A program made the translations under genes and the position numbers. DNA of 33,342 nucleotides from Clostridiales bacterium (lineage in GTDB: Bacteria > Bacillota > Clostridia > Peptostreptococcales > Anaerovoracaceae), in assembly GCA_012511395.1 (NCBI GenBank), contig JAAZGD010000112.1, forward strand, positions 1 through 33,342, written 5' to 3'. Below the pieces are notes generated by a model. The model was given only the letters and a program-made list of their open reading frames with translations. It did not search any database and was not told the DNA's origin. Shown here piece after piece: positions 25,284 through 33,342 of this stretch. Numbering within the stretch: position 1 is the stretch's first letter; the number at the start of each line of letters is the position of its first letter.

Positions 25284-26528
25284 CTACCTTTTCTCCCAAC
25301 CTTCCAGAGGGTGTTTTTCTACCAATTCCTTAACTATCTCCTTTGCTTCTTCCTTCTTTCCTCCTTTTGAGGACAATACGAGATTGATTGCCCTCCCCAC
25401 CTTTCTTATTTCCTCCTCTTTAAATCCTCTTGAGGTAAGGGCAGGAGTTCCCAATCTTAAACCGCTTGTTACAAAAGGACTTTGAGGGTCATTTGGAACG
25501 GCGTTTTTATTGGTTGTAATATTTGCATCGTCTAACATTACCTCTGCTTCCTTTCCCGTTATTCCCTTGTTTATCAGTTTTACAAGGACCAGGTGATTGT
25601 CCGTACCCTTAGACACAAGATCGTAGTCATAGCTTGTAAGGACTTCCGACAGCACCTTGGCATTGTCCACAACCTGTTTTTGATACACTTTGAAGGAAGG
25701 CTCCAGTGCCTTCTTTAAGCATATGGCCTTTCCTGCAATTATATGCATCAAAGGTCCTCCCTGAACTCCCGGGAAAATCGCTTTATTGATTTTAGCGCCA
25801 AGATCTTCCTTTGCAAGTATCATCCCGCCTCTTGGCCCTCTTAAGGTCTTGTGGGTAGTGGTGGTTACTATATGAGCATAATCCACGGGGTTGGGGTGAA
25901 CTCCTCCTGCCACAAGGCCTGCGATATGGGCCATATCCACCATAAATAAAGCTCCCACAGAGTCGGCTATTTCCCTGAAAATATCGAAATGAATTATTCT
26001 GGGATATGCAGATGCTCCCGCAACTATTAATTTCGGTCTGTGCTTTTTTGCCAAAGCTTCCACTTCATCGTAATCTATAGTTTCCGTATCGTCCTTTAAA
26101 CCGTATGATATGAAATTAAAATACTTGCCTGAAAGATTTGCAGGACTTCCGTGTGTCAAATGGCCTCCGTTTGAAAGGTCCATGCCCAAAACCGTATCCT
26201 TTAGTTCAAGGAGGGCAAAGTATACAGCGATATTTGCTGCAGCACCGCTATGGGGCTGTACATTTGCAAATTCAGCACCAAAAAGGAGCTTTGCCCGTTC
26301 AATGGCTAAAGACTCCACTTCATCCACATGTTCACAACCGCCGTAATATCTTTTACCGGGATATCCTTCTGCGTATTTGTTGGTTAATATACTGCCGCAT
26401 GCTTCCAGCACTGCTTTAGTAGTATAGTTTTCCGAGGCTATCATCTCCAGCTTGTTCTCCTGCCTTTCCTCCTCCCTTTCAATCATTGAATAAATCTGAA
26501 AATCTTCTTCTCTGATGGTCTCATACAT
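25284..26528 (-). CDS. glyA: Serine hydroxymethyltransferase
   Basis: This PLP enzyme interconverts serine and glycine with tetrahydrofolate, feeding one-carbon units. The 414 residues match the family. Key segments are [46 protein letters not shown] and the PLP-binding [15 protein letters not shown] with its active-site Lys. In a glycine- and serine-fermenting clostridium it may serve catabolism as well as biosynthesis. It lies 51 bases after cls and abuts the M50 gene. Confidence 0.98.
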   Translation of the reverse strand: MYETIREEDFQIYSMIEREEERQENKLEMIASENYTTKAVLEACGSILTNKYAEGYPGKRYYGGCEHVDEVESLAIERAKLLFGAEFANVQPHSGAAANIAVYFALLELKDTVLGMDLSNGGHLTHGSPANLSGKYFNFISYGLKDDTETIDYDEVEALAKKHRPKLIVAGASAYPRIIHFDIFREIADSVGALFMVDMAHIAGLVAGGVHPNPVDYAHIVTTTTHKTLRGPRGGMILAKEDLGAKINKAIFPGVQGGPLMHIIAGKAICLKKALEPSFKVYQKQVVDNAKVLSEVLTSYDYDLVSKGTDNHLVLVKLINKGITGKEAEVMLDDANITTNKNAVPNDPQSPFVTSGLRLGTPALTSRGFKEEEIRKVGRAINLVLSSKGGKKEEAKEIVKELVEKHPLEGWEKR

Positions 26529-26579
26529 ACTCTTTATAGTCCTTTCTTTTTCTTTTTTTTATAAAGTTCCCTTGTAGGT

Positions 26580-28040
26580 TTATAACAGATCTGAAAGTAG
26601 CCTGCAAACAGATTCCTTTGCTTTAATAATAAGACCTCTTTCTTTATACAATTCCTTGGTCAATATATAACTATGGCTCATGTCCTCCAAAAAGATGTTT
26701 TCCATCTTTTCCGTGAACTTGCCGCTGTAAATAAACACATTGGTCTCGAAGCTTAAACGGAAGCTTCTTCTGTCAAAATTTGCAGTTCCCACAGTGGATA
26801 TTTCCCCATCCACCACCATGGTCTTTGCATGCATAAAGCCTTTATCGTAAATATAAACTGTTGCCCCAAGCTCAATGAGCTCACCTACAAAAGCCCATGT
26901 GGCCCAGTAAACAAACATATGGTCAGGCTTGTTGGGAATCATAATTCTTACATCCACGCCTGAAAGAATTGCCACCTTCAGGTTTTCCTGAAGACTGGTG
27001 CTTGGAACGAAGTAAGGCGTCTGAATCCAGATTCTTTCCTGGGCTGTGGACACCATCCTGTTAAAGCCTCTTTTTATTTCCTCCTTTGAAGTATCAGGTC
27101 CGCTGCTGACTATCTGAGCACCTATGCCTCCTTGATCGATGGTTTCAGAAAAATACACATCCTTAATGTGAATATCCTTTTTAGTGGCAACTCTCAGGTC
27201 CTGCATAAAGCGGGCATTAATATCCTGAACTGCGCTGCCTGTAAGCTTAAGCTGAGTATCCCGCCAATAACCAAACTTTTTCTTTCTGCCCAGGTATTCC
27301 CTCCCTATATTAAAGCCTCCCACATAGCCGATTTTATCATCTATGATTACAAGCTTTCTATGGTTTCTATAGTTAAGTCTCGGACTCAAATACTTAAGCT
27401 TAATAGGCAAAAACCAGTGAAATGATCCTCCTGCTCTTCTTAAGGGCGCCAGCATTTTCCTTGATAAACCTCTGCATCCCAGTCCGTCGCCTATTACGGT
27501 AACCTCTACCCCTTCTCTTGCTTTATCTGTCAAAACCTTTAAAAATCTTTTCCCCACCTCATCGGGCTTAATGATGAAATAGATTACGTTGATGGTGGAT
27601 TTTGCATTTCTTATGTCTTCAAGCAAGGTGTCAAACATCTCCTGGCCGTCGGTGATCACTTGAATATCATTATTCTGGGTGTAATAAGATTTAGCCAATA
27701 TCTGATTCAGGGTGATCATATCCCTCCAGAAATGGGCCCTCTTACTGTTAAACTTGTAGTCGCCATCTTCCATCTCCTTCATCTGCTCCTGCAAAGAGCC
27801 CCTGATAAAGGCTTCATCCTCCTTTGTGAGAAGGCTGATCCTCTTTCTCACAACTCTGTTTGACAGCATGAAGTATAAAAAGATTCCTATAGCCGGCAGG
27901 AAGAATACCACCATAACCCAAGTGAGAGTGGTGACAGGATTTTTCCTCTCAAGGAATATTACCGTTCCTGCTATAATGATGTTTGCAAAGATGATAAGTG
28001 CCGCAAGTAGAGGCAAATGCTCTGCAAGATAGGCATACAT
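26580..28040 (-). CDS. cls: Cardiolipin synthase (phospholipase D family)
   Basis: Cls joins two phosphatidylglycerol molecules to cardiolipin at the inner membrane. The 486 residues begin with two hydrophobic segments (about residues 10-30 and 40-60), then two HKD motifs: HRKLVIIDDKIGYVGG near residue 225 and HAKTMVVDGEISTVGTANFD near 400. This is the normal layout and length. It lies 14 bases after miaB in the long operon. Confidence 0.96.
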   Translation of the reverse strand: MYAYLAEHLPLLAALIIFANIIIAGTVIFLERKNPVTTLTWVMVVFFLPAIGIFLYFMLSNRVVRKRISLLTKEDEAFIRGSLQEQMKEMEDGDYKFNSKRAHFWRDMITLNQILAKSYYTQNNDIQVITDGQEMFDTLLEDIRNAKSTINVIYFIIKPDEVGKRFLKVLTDKAREGVEVTVIGDGLGCRGLSRKMLAPLRRAGGSFHWFLPIKLKYLSPRLNYRNHRKLVIIDDKIGYVGGFNIGREYLGRKKKFGYWRDTQLKLTGSAVQDINARFMQDLRVATKKDIHIKDVYFSETIDQGGIGAQIVSSGPDTSKEEIKRGFNRMVSTAQERIWIQTPYFVPSTSLQENLKVAILSGVDVRIMIPNKPDHMFVYWATWAFVGELIELGATVYIYDKGFMHAKTMVVDGEISTVGTANFDRRSFRLSFETNVFIYSGKFTEKMENIFLEDMSHSYILTKELYKERGLIIKAKESVCRLLSDLL

Positions 28041-28054
28041 TTTTTATTTCTCCT

Positions 28055-29359
28055 TTACAAATCCAATGTGCCTTTCAGGCTGAAGGTGTTGGCTTCCGTT
28101 ATTTTAACAAGCACTGTTTCACCTAAGGCCTCCATGGGGCCCTTAAAGTTTACCAGTTTAAAAGAATCTGTTCTCCCCTCTAAATACTCATTACTTTTCC
28201 TCGATACTCCTTCTATGATAACTTCTTCAACCTTTCCTATATAGGACAGGTTTTTGGAAAGAGCGCTTTCATTGACGACCTTAACCAGCCTTTGAAATCT
28301 TTCATGCTTAACACTTTCTTCCACCTGGTCTTCACAGGCTGCCGCAGGCGTCCCTTCCCTTTTTGAATATATGAAAGTAAAGGCAGAATCAAACTGCACT
28401 TCTTCCACAAAATTTAAAGTTTCCTGAAAATCCTCCTCGCTTTCTCCGGGAAAGCCTGTGATTATATCTGTTCTTATTCCAATATCAGGGACTTCCCTCC
28501 TGATATCCTTTATGAGCTGCAAATATTTTCCCTTTGTATAGCCTCTGTTCATTCTACTTAACACATTGTCGCTTCCCGACTGAAGGGGAAGATGCAGGTG
28601 TTTTGACAAATTATGATATTTGGAAAAAGCCTTAATCAAGTCTTCCGTCATATCCTTTGGATGGGAGGTCATAAATCTTATGCGTTTAAGGCCTTCCACC
28701 TGCGAAAGGTTTCCAAGAAGCTTTGAAAAGCCGTATTCATAGGAGTTCACATTTTGTCCTAAAAGCATTACTTCCTTAGTACCGCTTTTAACTGCATTCC
28801 TTACCTCTGATAAAATGTCCTCAGGACCTCTTGATACTTCCCTGCCCCTTGTATATGGAACGATGCAGTAACTGCAAAAATTGTTACAGCCGTAGGTAAT
28901 ATCCACAAGGGCTCTAAAGGGATATTTCCTTTTTACAGGAAGCCCTTCCTGAATACTTTCTCTTTCAGGAAGAACCCTTACATTGGTTTTCTTAAGAAGC
29001 TTTGATTCCTGAACAAGATCAGGCAGCTCGTGAATATTGTATGTGCCAAATATAAAATCCACAAAGGGGTATTTAGTTTTCACCTGTTTAACAAGGATGT
29101 CCTGCTGCATCATGCAGCCAGCCACGCCTATGACAAGGGCCTTGTTTTTTTCCTTCAGTTTTTTATATTGACCTAAAACTCCAAAGAAGCTGTTGTGAGC
29201 ATTTTCCCTGACGCTGCAGGTGTTTATGATTATAACATCTGCTCCTTCAGGTTTATCAGCTTCACAGTATCCCATGTTTTCCAAAAGTCCTGCCATAGTT
29301 TCTGAATCATGATCGTTCATCTGACATCCAAAGGTTCTTATGAAGTAGCTGTTATTCAT
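28055..29359 (-). CDS. miaB: tRNA-2-methylthio-N6-dimethylallyladenosine synthase MiaB
   Basis: MiaB is a radical-SAM enzyme that methylthiolates the i6A37 base of tRNAs. The 434 residues show the N-terminal cluster cysteines (TFGCQMN, INTCSVREN, VAGCMMQ), the radical-SAM motif YGCNNFCSYCIVPYTRGRE and a C-terminal TRAM-like domain. The PYTRGRE pattern favours MiaB over MtaB or RimO. Its ATG overlaps the end of gpsA by eight bases. Its usual clostridial neighbour mutS is not next to it. Confidence 0.95.
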   Translation of the reverse strand: MNNSYFIRTFGCQMNDHDSETMAGLLENMGYCEADKPEGADVIIINTCSVRENAHNSFFGVLGQYKKLKEKNKALVIGVAGCMMQQDILVKQVKTKYPFVDFIFGTYNIHELPDLVQESKLLKKTNVRVLPERESIQEGLPVKRKYPFRALVDITYGCNNFCSYCIVPYTRGREVSRGPEDILSEVRNAVKSGTKEVMLLGQNVNSYEYGFSKLLGNLSQVEGLKRIRFMTSHPKDMTEDLIKAFSKYHNLSKHLHLPLQSGSDNVLSRMNRGYTKGKYLQLIKDIRREVPDIGIRTDIITGFPGESEEDFQETLNFVEEVQFDSAFTFIYSKREGTPAAACEDQVEESVKHERFQRLVKVVNESALSKNLSYIGKVEEVIIEGVSRKSNEYLEGRTDSFKLVNFKGPMEALGETVLVKITEANTFSLKGTLDL

Positions 29360-30338
29360 GCTTCTTATCTCTTTGCATCAGCATTTCTGCCGTTTTATTC
29401 ACATCTGTTCCTTCATAGACCACGCCGTGAATTGCTCTTGTAATGGGCATATCCACTGAAAGCTCTTGAGCCAGTTTATAGGCGGCTTGTGTAGTATACA
29501 TGCCCTCAACCACCATTCCCACTCTTCTTGTTGCTTCTTCAGGATTTATCCCTTGACCTATCATAAGGCCGCATCTTCTATTTCTGCTGTGCTCACTTGT
29601 ACATGTAACTATTAAGTCTCCAATTCCTGAAAGGCCTAAAAATGTCTCCTTCTTTGCTCCCATTCTCTCTCCAAGCCTTGCAATCTCTGCTATTCCTCTT
29701 GTCATAATAGCTGCTTTGGCATTGTCTCCATAGCCCATGCCATCTGATATTCCTGCTCCAAGTGCAATTATATTTTTTAAGGCACCTCCCAGTTGGACAC
29801 CAAGAATATCTGAATTAGTATAGACTCTGAATTTGTCTGTCATAAATATGTCCTGAATTTTTTCGGCCGTCTTCTCATCCCTTGATGAAACCGACACTGT
29901 AGTAGGCAAAAATTGTCCCACCTCTTCTGCGTGGCTGGGCCCCGATAAAACTGCAAATTTAAAGGAAGGTGCGATTTCCTCCGCCACCTGGGATAAAAGC
30001 TTTAAGGAATCCATCTCTATACCCTTAGCCACATTTAAGAGCAGCTGGTCCTTTAATAAAGGTAAACAACTTTTAAGGGCCTCTCTGAAGTGTTGGGCCG
30101 GTGCAGAAAACACCACTATGGAAGCATCCTGAAGGCCTTCCTCCAGATGTGATACTAAAGAAAGGTTATTGTTAAAGGGAACACCTTTTAAATATCTCAC
30201 ATTTTCCCTGTCTTTTCTCAGGGCTTCCAGATGGTCTTTATCAATATCCCACAGTTTTACCTTATGGCCTTTATTTGAAAGGGTTACGCTTAAAGCCGTT
30301 CCCCAGCTTCCTGCTCCCACTACACAAATGTTTTCCAT
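29352..30338 (-). CDS. gpsA: Glycerol-3-phosphate dehydrogenase [NAD(P)+]
   Basis: GpsA reduces dihydroxyacetone phosphate to sn-glycerol 3-phosphate for phospholipid synthesis, supplying PlsY encoded just upstream. The Rossmann start is ICVVGAGSWGTALSV. VAKGIEMDSL, LSGPSHAEEVG, the substrate segment GALKNIIALGAGISDGM and DLIVTCTSEHSRNRRCG follow. The ORF track begins at a TTG (30365) within plsY. The ATG at 30338 has AAGGAG just upstream and gives MENICVVGAG, the usual family start, for 328 residues. Confidence 0.97.
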   Translation of the reverse strand: MENICVVGAGSWGTALSVTLSNKGHKVKLWDIDKDHLEALRKDRENVRYLKGVPFNNNLSLVSHLEEGLQDASIVVFSAPAQHFREALKSCLPLLKDQLLLNVAKGIEMDSLKLLSQVAEEIAPSFKFAVLSGPSHAEEVGQFLPTTVSVSSRDEKTAEKIQDIFMTDKFRVYTNSDILGVQLGGALKNIIALGAGISDGMGYGDNAKAAIMTRGIAEIARLGERMGAKKETFLGLSGIGDLIVTCTSEHSRNRRCGLMIGQGINPEEATRRVGMVVEGMYTTQAAYKLAQELSVDMPITRAIHGVVYEGTDVNKTAEMLMQRDKKHE

Positions 30339-30339
30339 C

Positions 30340-30978
30340 TTACTTCTCCTTTTTCCCAAGCCCAAGCCTGGGCTCTTCTTTTTTAATAAGTCTTTTTATA
30401 TTATCCTTATGCTTTATGAGCACAATAATTCCAATAAGGACGGCAAAGCCTAATGTTAATAAAGGCCTATCCTCATAAATGCCTCCTGAAAAAATTGTAA
30501 TGGCAAAGGACAGTGTTATGAAGGCTCCCATGGAACCCACAGACACTCTTCTTGTTACTGCCACTAAAAATATCAACACCAGAAGGCAGGAAAGTGCCAA
30601 ATAGAAATTAATGCCCAGAAGCACTCCAAAGGTAGTGGCTACTCCTTTTCCTCCCTTAAACTTGAAAGCTATGGGCCAGATATGGCCAATGACTACTGAA
30701 AGACCGGCAAGAAGCCCGAAAAGTCTGGGGTCGGGGAAAAAACCTGCTGATATAACCTCACCTAAATAGACTGCCAAAGTACCTTTTAATACATCGATTA
30801 CAAGGGTGATGGCGCCTGCTTTTTTACCCAAAACCCTTAAAGCATTGGTGGATCCTGCATTGCCACTGCCCTTTTCCCTGATTTCAACTCCCATCATCCT
30901 TCCAACTATAATAGAAGGAGAAATATTTCCCAATAAATAACCTGTTAAAATAACCAGGATTACTATAAGTATTTCCAT
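30340..30978 (-). CDS. plsY: Acyl-phosphate:glycerol-3-phosphate acyltransferase PlsY
   Basis: PlsY is a five-helix membrane enzyme that acylates glycerol 3-phosphate from acyl phosphate. The 212 residues contain the three conserved loops: GSGNAGSTNALRVLG near residue 36, the HIWPIAFKFKGGKGVATTFG segment near 100 and a late GSMGAF region. The next gene, gpsA, makes its substrate, and der precedes it by two bases. Confidence 0.97.
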   Translation of the reverse strand: MEILIVILVILTGYLLGNISPSIIVGRMMGVEIREKGSGNAGSTNALRVLGKKAGAITLVIDVLKGTLAVYLGEVISAGFFPDPRLFGLLAGLSVVIGHIWPIAFKFKGGKGVATTFGVLLGINFYLALSCLLVLIFLVAVTRRVSVGSMGAFITLSFAITIFSGGIYEDRPLLTLGFAVLIGIIVLIKHKDNIKRLIKKEEPRLGLGKKEK

Positions 30979-30980
30979 GA

Positions 30981-32303
30981 CTAAATCTCTTTTTCTCCTT
31001 TTTCCCTGAATACAAATTTTATGGAAGTCCCTTCAAAAGGAAAGCCATCCCTTATTACATTTTCCAGATACCTGGAATAGGAAAAATGCATTAATTCTCT
31101 TTTGTTTATCTGAAAAGAAAACAGGGGCGGTTTTACTCCCACCTGAGTCACATAGTAAATTTTAAGCCTTTTACCTTTATCAGAGGGTGGCTGCTTCATC
31201 ATAACTGCATCTTGAATAAGTGCATTTAATTGGCCTGTAGAAATTCTTACACTTCTGTTTAAGGCCACAGTTTTTGCTATTTCCATTACTTTATTTACTC
31301 TTTGGCCTTCTTTAACTGAGATAAATACTAAAGGTGCATAGGAAAGAAAAGGCATTTCGTTATACACATCTTTTTCGAAGGTTTTCATTGTATTTGTTTC
31401 TTTAGTTATTAAATCCCATTTATTTATAACTATTACTACACCTTTACCTGCTTCATGGGCAATCCCTGCAATCTTTTTATCCTGCTCTGTAATACCTTCC
31501 ACTGCATCTATCATCATAAGGCATACATCAGATCTTTCAATAGCTGAAATAGCCCTTATTACGGAATACTTTTCCACATTTAAATCTACCTTTGATCTTC
31601 TTCTTATGCCTGCAGTGTCGATTAAGATATAGGGCTCGCCTTCATATTCATAATAAGTATCTATGGAGTCTCTTGTGGTTCCCGGAATGGGTGACACTAT
31701 GACTCTCTCCTCTTTTAAAAGACTGTTTACAAGGGAAGACTTCCCAACATTGGGTTTGCCCACCACAGCCAGCTTAATGGTGTCCTCCTCTTCCTCCCGT
31801 TTCTCTTCCGGCAGCTTTGAAACTATTAAATCCAGAAGATCTCCCAAATTCAATCGATTCACAGATGATATGGGGACAGGCTCCCCCAAACCCAATTCAT
31901 AAAAATCATATAGGTTGTCAAGGTTCTTCATATTGTCTACCTTGTTCACTACAAGTATCACATCTTTGCCTTTTTTCATCAACATGGAAGCAACTTCCCT
32001 GTCTGAAGAGGTTAAGCCTTCCTTCCCGTCAACCATAAAGAGCACCAGATCTGAAATCTCCATGGCAATTACAGCCTGTTCCCTCATCTGCTGCATGATG
32101 ATATCCTCAGTATCAGGATCAATTCCCCCTGTGTCAATAAGAGCGAACTCTCTGCCGCTCCAGTCGGCCTCACCATATATTCTATCCCTTGTAACACCCG
32201 GTGTATCTTCAACAATGGAAATTCGCTCTCCCAAAATAGCATTGAAAAAAGTAGACTTTCCAACATTTGGTCTTCCCACAATAGCTACAGTAGCTTTGTT
32301 CAA
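30981..32303 (-). CDS. der: Ribosome-associated GTPase Der (EngA)
   Basis: Der is an essential tandem-GTPase for 50S subunit maturation. The 440 residues have two G domains: GRPNVGKSTFF, DTPGVTRDR, NKVD in the first, and GKPNVGKSSL, PGTTRDSIDT, NKWD in the second, then the KH-like C-terminal domain. The start codon is TTG, which overlaps the ftsY stop in TTGA, with GGGAGG upstream. No ATG could give a complete first P-loop. Confidence 0.97.
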   Translation of the reverse strand: MNKATVAIVGRPNVGKSTFFNAILGERISIVEDTPGVTRDRIYGEADWSGREFALIDTGGIDPDTEDIIMQQMREQAVIAMEISDLVLFMVDGKEGLTSSDREVASMLMKKGKDVILVVNKVDNMKNLDNLYDFYELGLGEPVPISSVNRLNLGDLLDLIVSKLPEEKREEEEDTIKLAVVGKPNVGKSSLVNSLLKEERVIVSPIPGTTRDSIDTYYEYEGEPYILIDTAGIRRRSKVDLNVEKYSVIRAISAIERSDVCLMMIDAVEGITEQDKKIAGIAHEAGKGVVIVINKWDLITKETNTMKTFEKDVYNEMPFLSYAPLVFISVKEGQRVNKVMEIAKTVALNRSVRISTGQLNALIQDAVMMKQPPSDKGKRLKIYYVTQVGVKPPLFSFQINKRELMHFSYSRYLENVIRDGFPFEGTSIKFVFREKGEKEI

Positions 32304-33190
32304 TTAAAAATACCTCCCACAAAGTCTTCAGCAGAAAATGCCATAATGTCCTCCAGCCCTTCTCCTGTGCCTATAAATTTTACAGGCAACCCAAGCTCTT
32401 CAGAAATAGTGAACACTATTCCGCCTTTGGCAGTGCCGTCAAGCTTCGTTAAGACAATTCCCGAAACCCTTGTGACTTCGTAAAATTCCCTGGCCTGAGA
32501 AACTGCATTTTTTCCAGTTGTTCCATCCAGCACCAAAAGGACTTCTGTTTTTGCCTCCGGATAATTGGAAGCTATCACTCTTGAGATTTTCTCCAGCTCC
32601 AGCATAAGATTCTTTTTCGTATGAAGCCTTCCCGCAGTATCTGCAATGAGCACAGATATGCCTCTTGCCTTTAAAGCCTCTATGGCGTCATATATTACTG
32701 CGGAAGGGTCTGAGCCTTCCCGGTGATGAATTGTAGCTATGCCTGCTCTTTCTCCCCAGATCAGAAGCTGATCTATGGCCGCTGCTCTAAAGGTGTCTGC
32801 TGCCGCAAAAAGCACTGAGTCTCCCCGGCTCTTTAAATAGTTCCCCAGCTTTCCGCAAGTAGTGGTTTTACCGCTGCCGTTAACTCCCACCACTAAAATA
32901 ATCAGCGGTCTTTCCTTTGAGAGAACAGATTCATCTCCTCTGTTCACCACCTTTAACATAATAGCTTTCAGCTCTTTCTTAATGTTTTCGGGGTTTTCCA
33001 GAACTTCAACTTTTACTACTTGCCTCAATTTATCTATCATTGAAAGGACTGTGTCCATACCTATGTCCGAGGTAATCAGTATCTCCTCCAGCTGAGAAAA
33101 CAGCTCCTCATCCACCTGCCCTCTTGCCATAATGGCATCGGTCAGCCTTTCACTTAATTTTCCAAAAAAAGATCCTCTATTTCCATTCAT
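32300..33190 (-). CDS. ftsY: Signal recognition particle receptor FtsY
   Basis: FtsY is the membrane-docking GTPase that receives SRP-ribosome complexes. The 296 residues are a compact Gram-positive form without a long acidic A domain. The four-helix N domain leads to the G domain with VGVNGSGKTTTCGKL, AADTFRAAA, DTAGRLHTK, TKLDGTAKGG and GTGEGLEDI. It overlaps smc by one base (TGATG) and der by three bases at the other end. Confidence 0.98.
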   Translation of the reverse strand: MNGNRGSFFGKLSERLTDAIMARGQVDEELFSQLEEILITSDIGMDTVLSMIDKLRQVVKVEVLENPENIKKELKAIMLKVVNRGDESVLSKERPLIILVVGVNGSGKTTTCGKLGNYLKSRGDSVLFAAADTFRAAAIDQLLIWGERAGIATIHHREGSDPSAVIYDAIEALKARGISVLIADTAGRLHTKKNLMLELEKISRVIASNYPEAKTEVLLVLDGTTGKNAVSQAREFYEVTRVSGIVLTKLDGTAKGGIVFTISEELGLPVKFIGTGEGLEDIMAFSAEDFVGGIFN

Positions 33191-33342
33191 CAGTTTTCTC
33201 CAAGATCGAATTCCTCGCCCAGCCTTAATGATATTATTTTTGAGATCCCTTGTTCTGCCATGGTGACGCCGTATAAGGTGTCCGCATGCTCCATGGTGGC
33301 TTTTTGGTGAGTCACCAGAGCAAATTGAATATCATCTTCAAA
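33190..33342 (-). CDS. smc: Chromosome partition protein SMC, C-terminal fragment (runs off window)
   Basis: Fifty C-terminal residues are encoded before the TGA. FALVTHQKATMEHADTLYGVTM matches the C-terminal ATPase-head segment of SMC, just after the Walker B region. The frame is open to the window edge, so the rest of the gene lies beyond it. The arrangement smc-ftsY is standard in Firmicutes and supports the call. This short piece is not in the ORF track. Confidence 0.92.
   Translation of the reverse strand, partial: FEDDIQFALVTHQKATMEHADTLYGVTMAEQGISKIISLRLGEEFDLGEN

Overview
The window looks like a piece of chromosome from an anaerobic, amino-acid-fermenting member of the Clostridia (Bacillota). 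The evidence is moderately AT-rich DNA, strong AGGAGG-type ribosome binding sites, a clostridial order rpoN-gap-pgk-tpiA-eno-secG, a membrane pyrophosphatase, an indolepyruvate:ferredoxin oxidoreductase coupled to phosphate butyryltransferase and butyrate kinase, and the smc-ftsY-der-plsY-gpsA housekeeping block. No rRNA, tRNA, CRISPR array, phage or insertion sequence was seen. I cannot name the genus from sequence alone.

Layout. (1) 1-2646, plus strand: a TrkH-type K+ channel subunit and a CynX/NimT-like MFS transporter, ended by a bidirectional terminator. (2) 2691-11335, minus strand: trmL, then rpoN (sigma-54) heading the glycolytic operon gap-pgk-tpiA-eno-secG, a terminator, and the K+-dependent membrane pyrophosphatase hppA. 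The gpmI and cggR genes found at this locus in some other clostridia are absent. (3) 11463-12428, plus strand: a short homoserine dehydrogenase without an ACT domain, overlapping tail to tail with buk. (4) 12425-17405, minus strand: a tight operon nth-ptb-iorA-iorB-buk. Together Ior, Ptb and Buk can oxidise a 2-oxoacid from amino acid transamination to an acyl-CoA with reduced ferredoxin, then convert the acyl-CoA to acyl phosphate and make ATP. (5) 17652-20737, plus strand: an NCS1 (Mhp1-like) permease and a dihydropyrimidinase/hydantoinase, with a strong hairpin terminator between them. (6) 20849-24573, plus strand: aconitase, NAD-type isocitrate dehydrogenase and an FCD-class GntR regulator. 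A textbook promoter precedes them, and a GntR-type palindrome overlaps its -10 and start site. (7) 24570-33342, minus strand: the 3' end of smc, ftsY, der, plsY, gpsA, miaB, cls, glyA and an M50 metalloprotease, packed with overlaps or short gaps.

The most striking observation is in iorA. The ORF track splits it in two, but both halves lie in one frame, separated only by a UGA codon beside the conserved DIGCYTLG segment. Directly downstream is a compact hairpin whose position and loop fit the general bacterial SECIS pattern. Either this is an unreported selenocysteine-containing IorA, or a single nonsense mutation (or sequencing error) has cut an otherwise perfectly preserved gene. Other points of interest are an apparently leaderless rpoN transcript, the loss of gpmI and cggR from the glycolytic operon, the terminator inside the hydantoin/pyrimidine transcription unit, the GntR operator, and inverted TTACTGTATT sites flanking the nth-ptb-ior-buk promoter.
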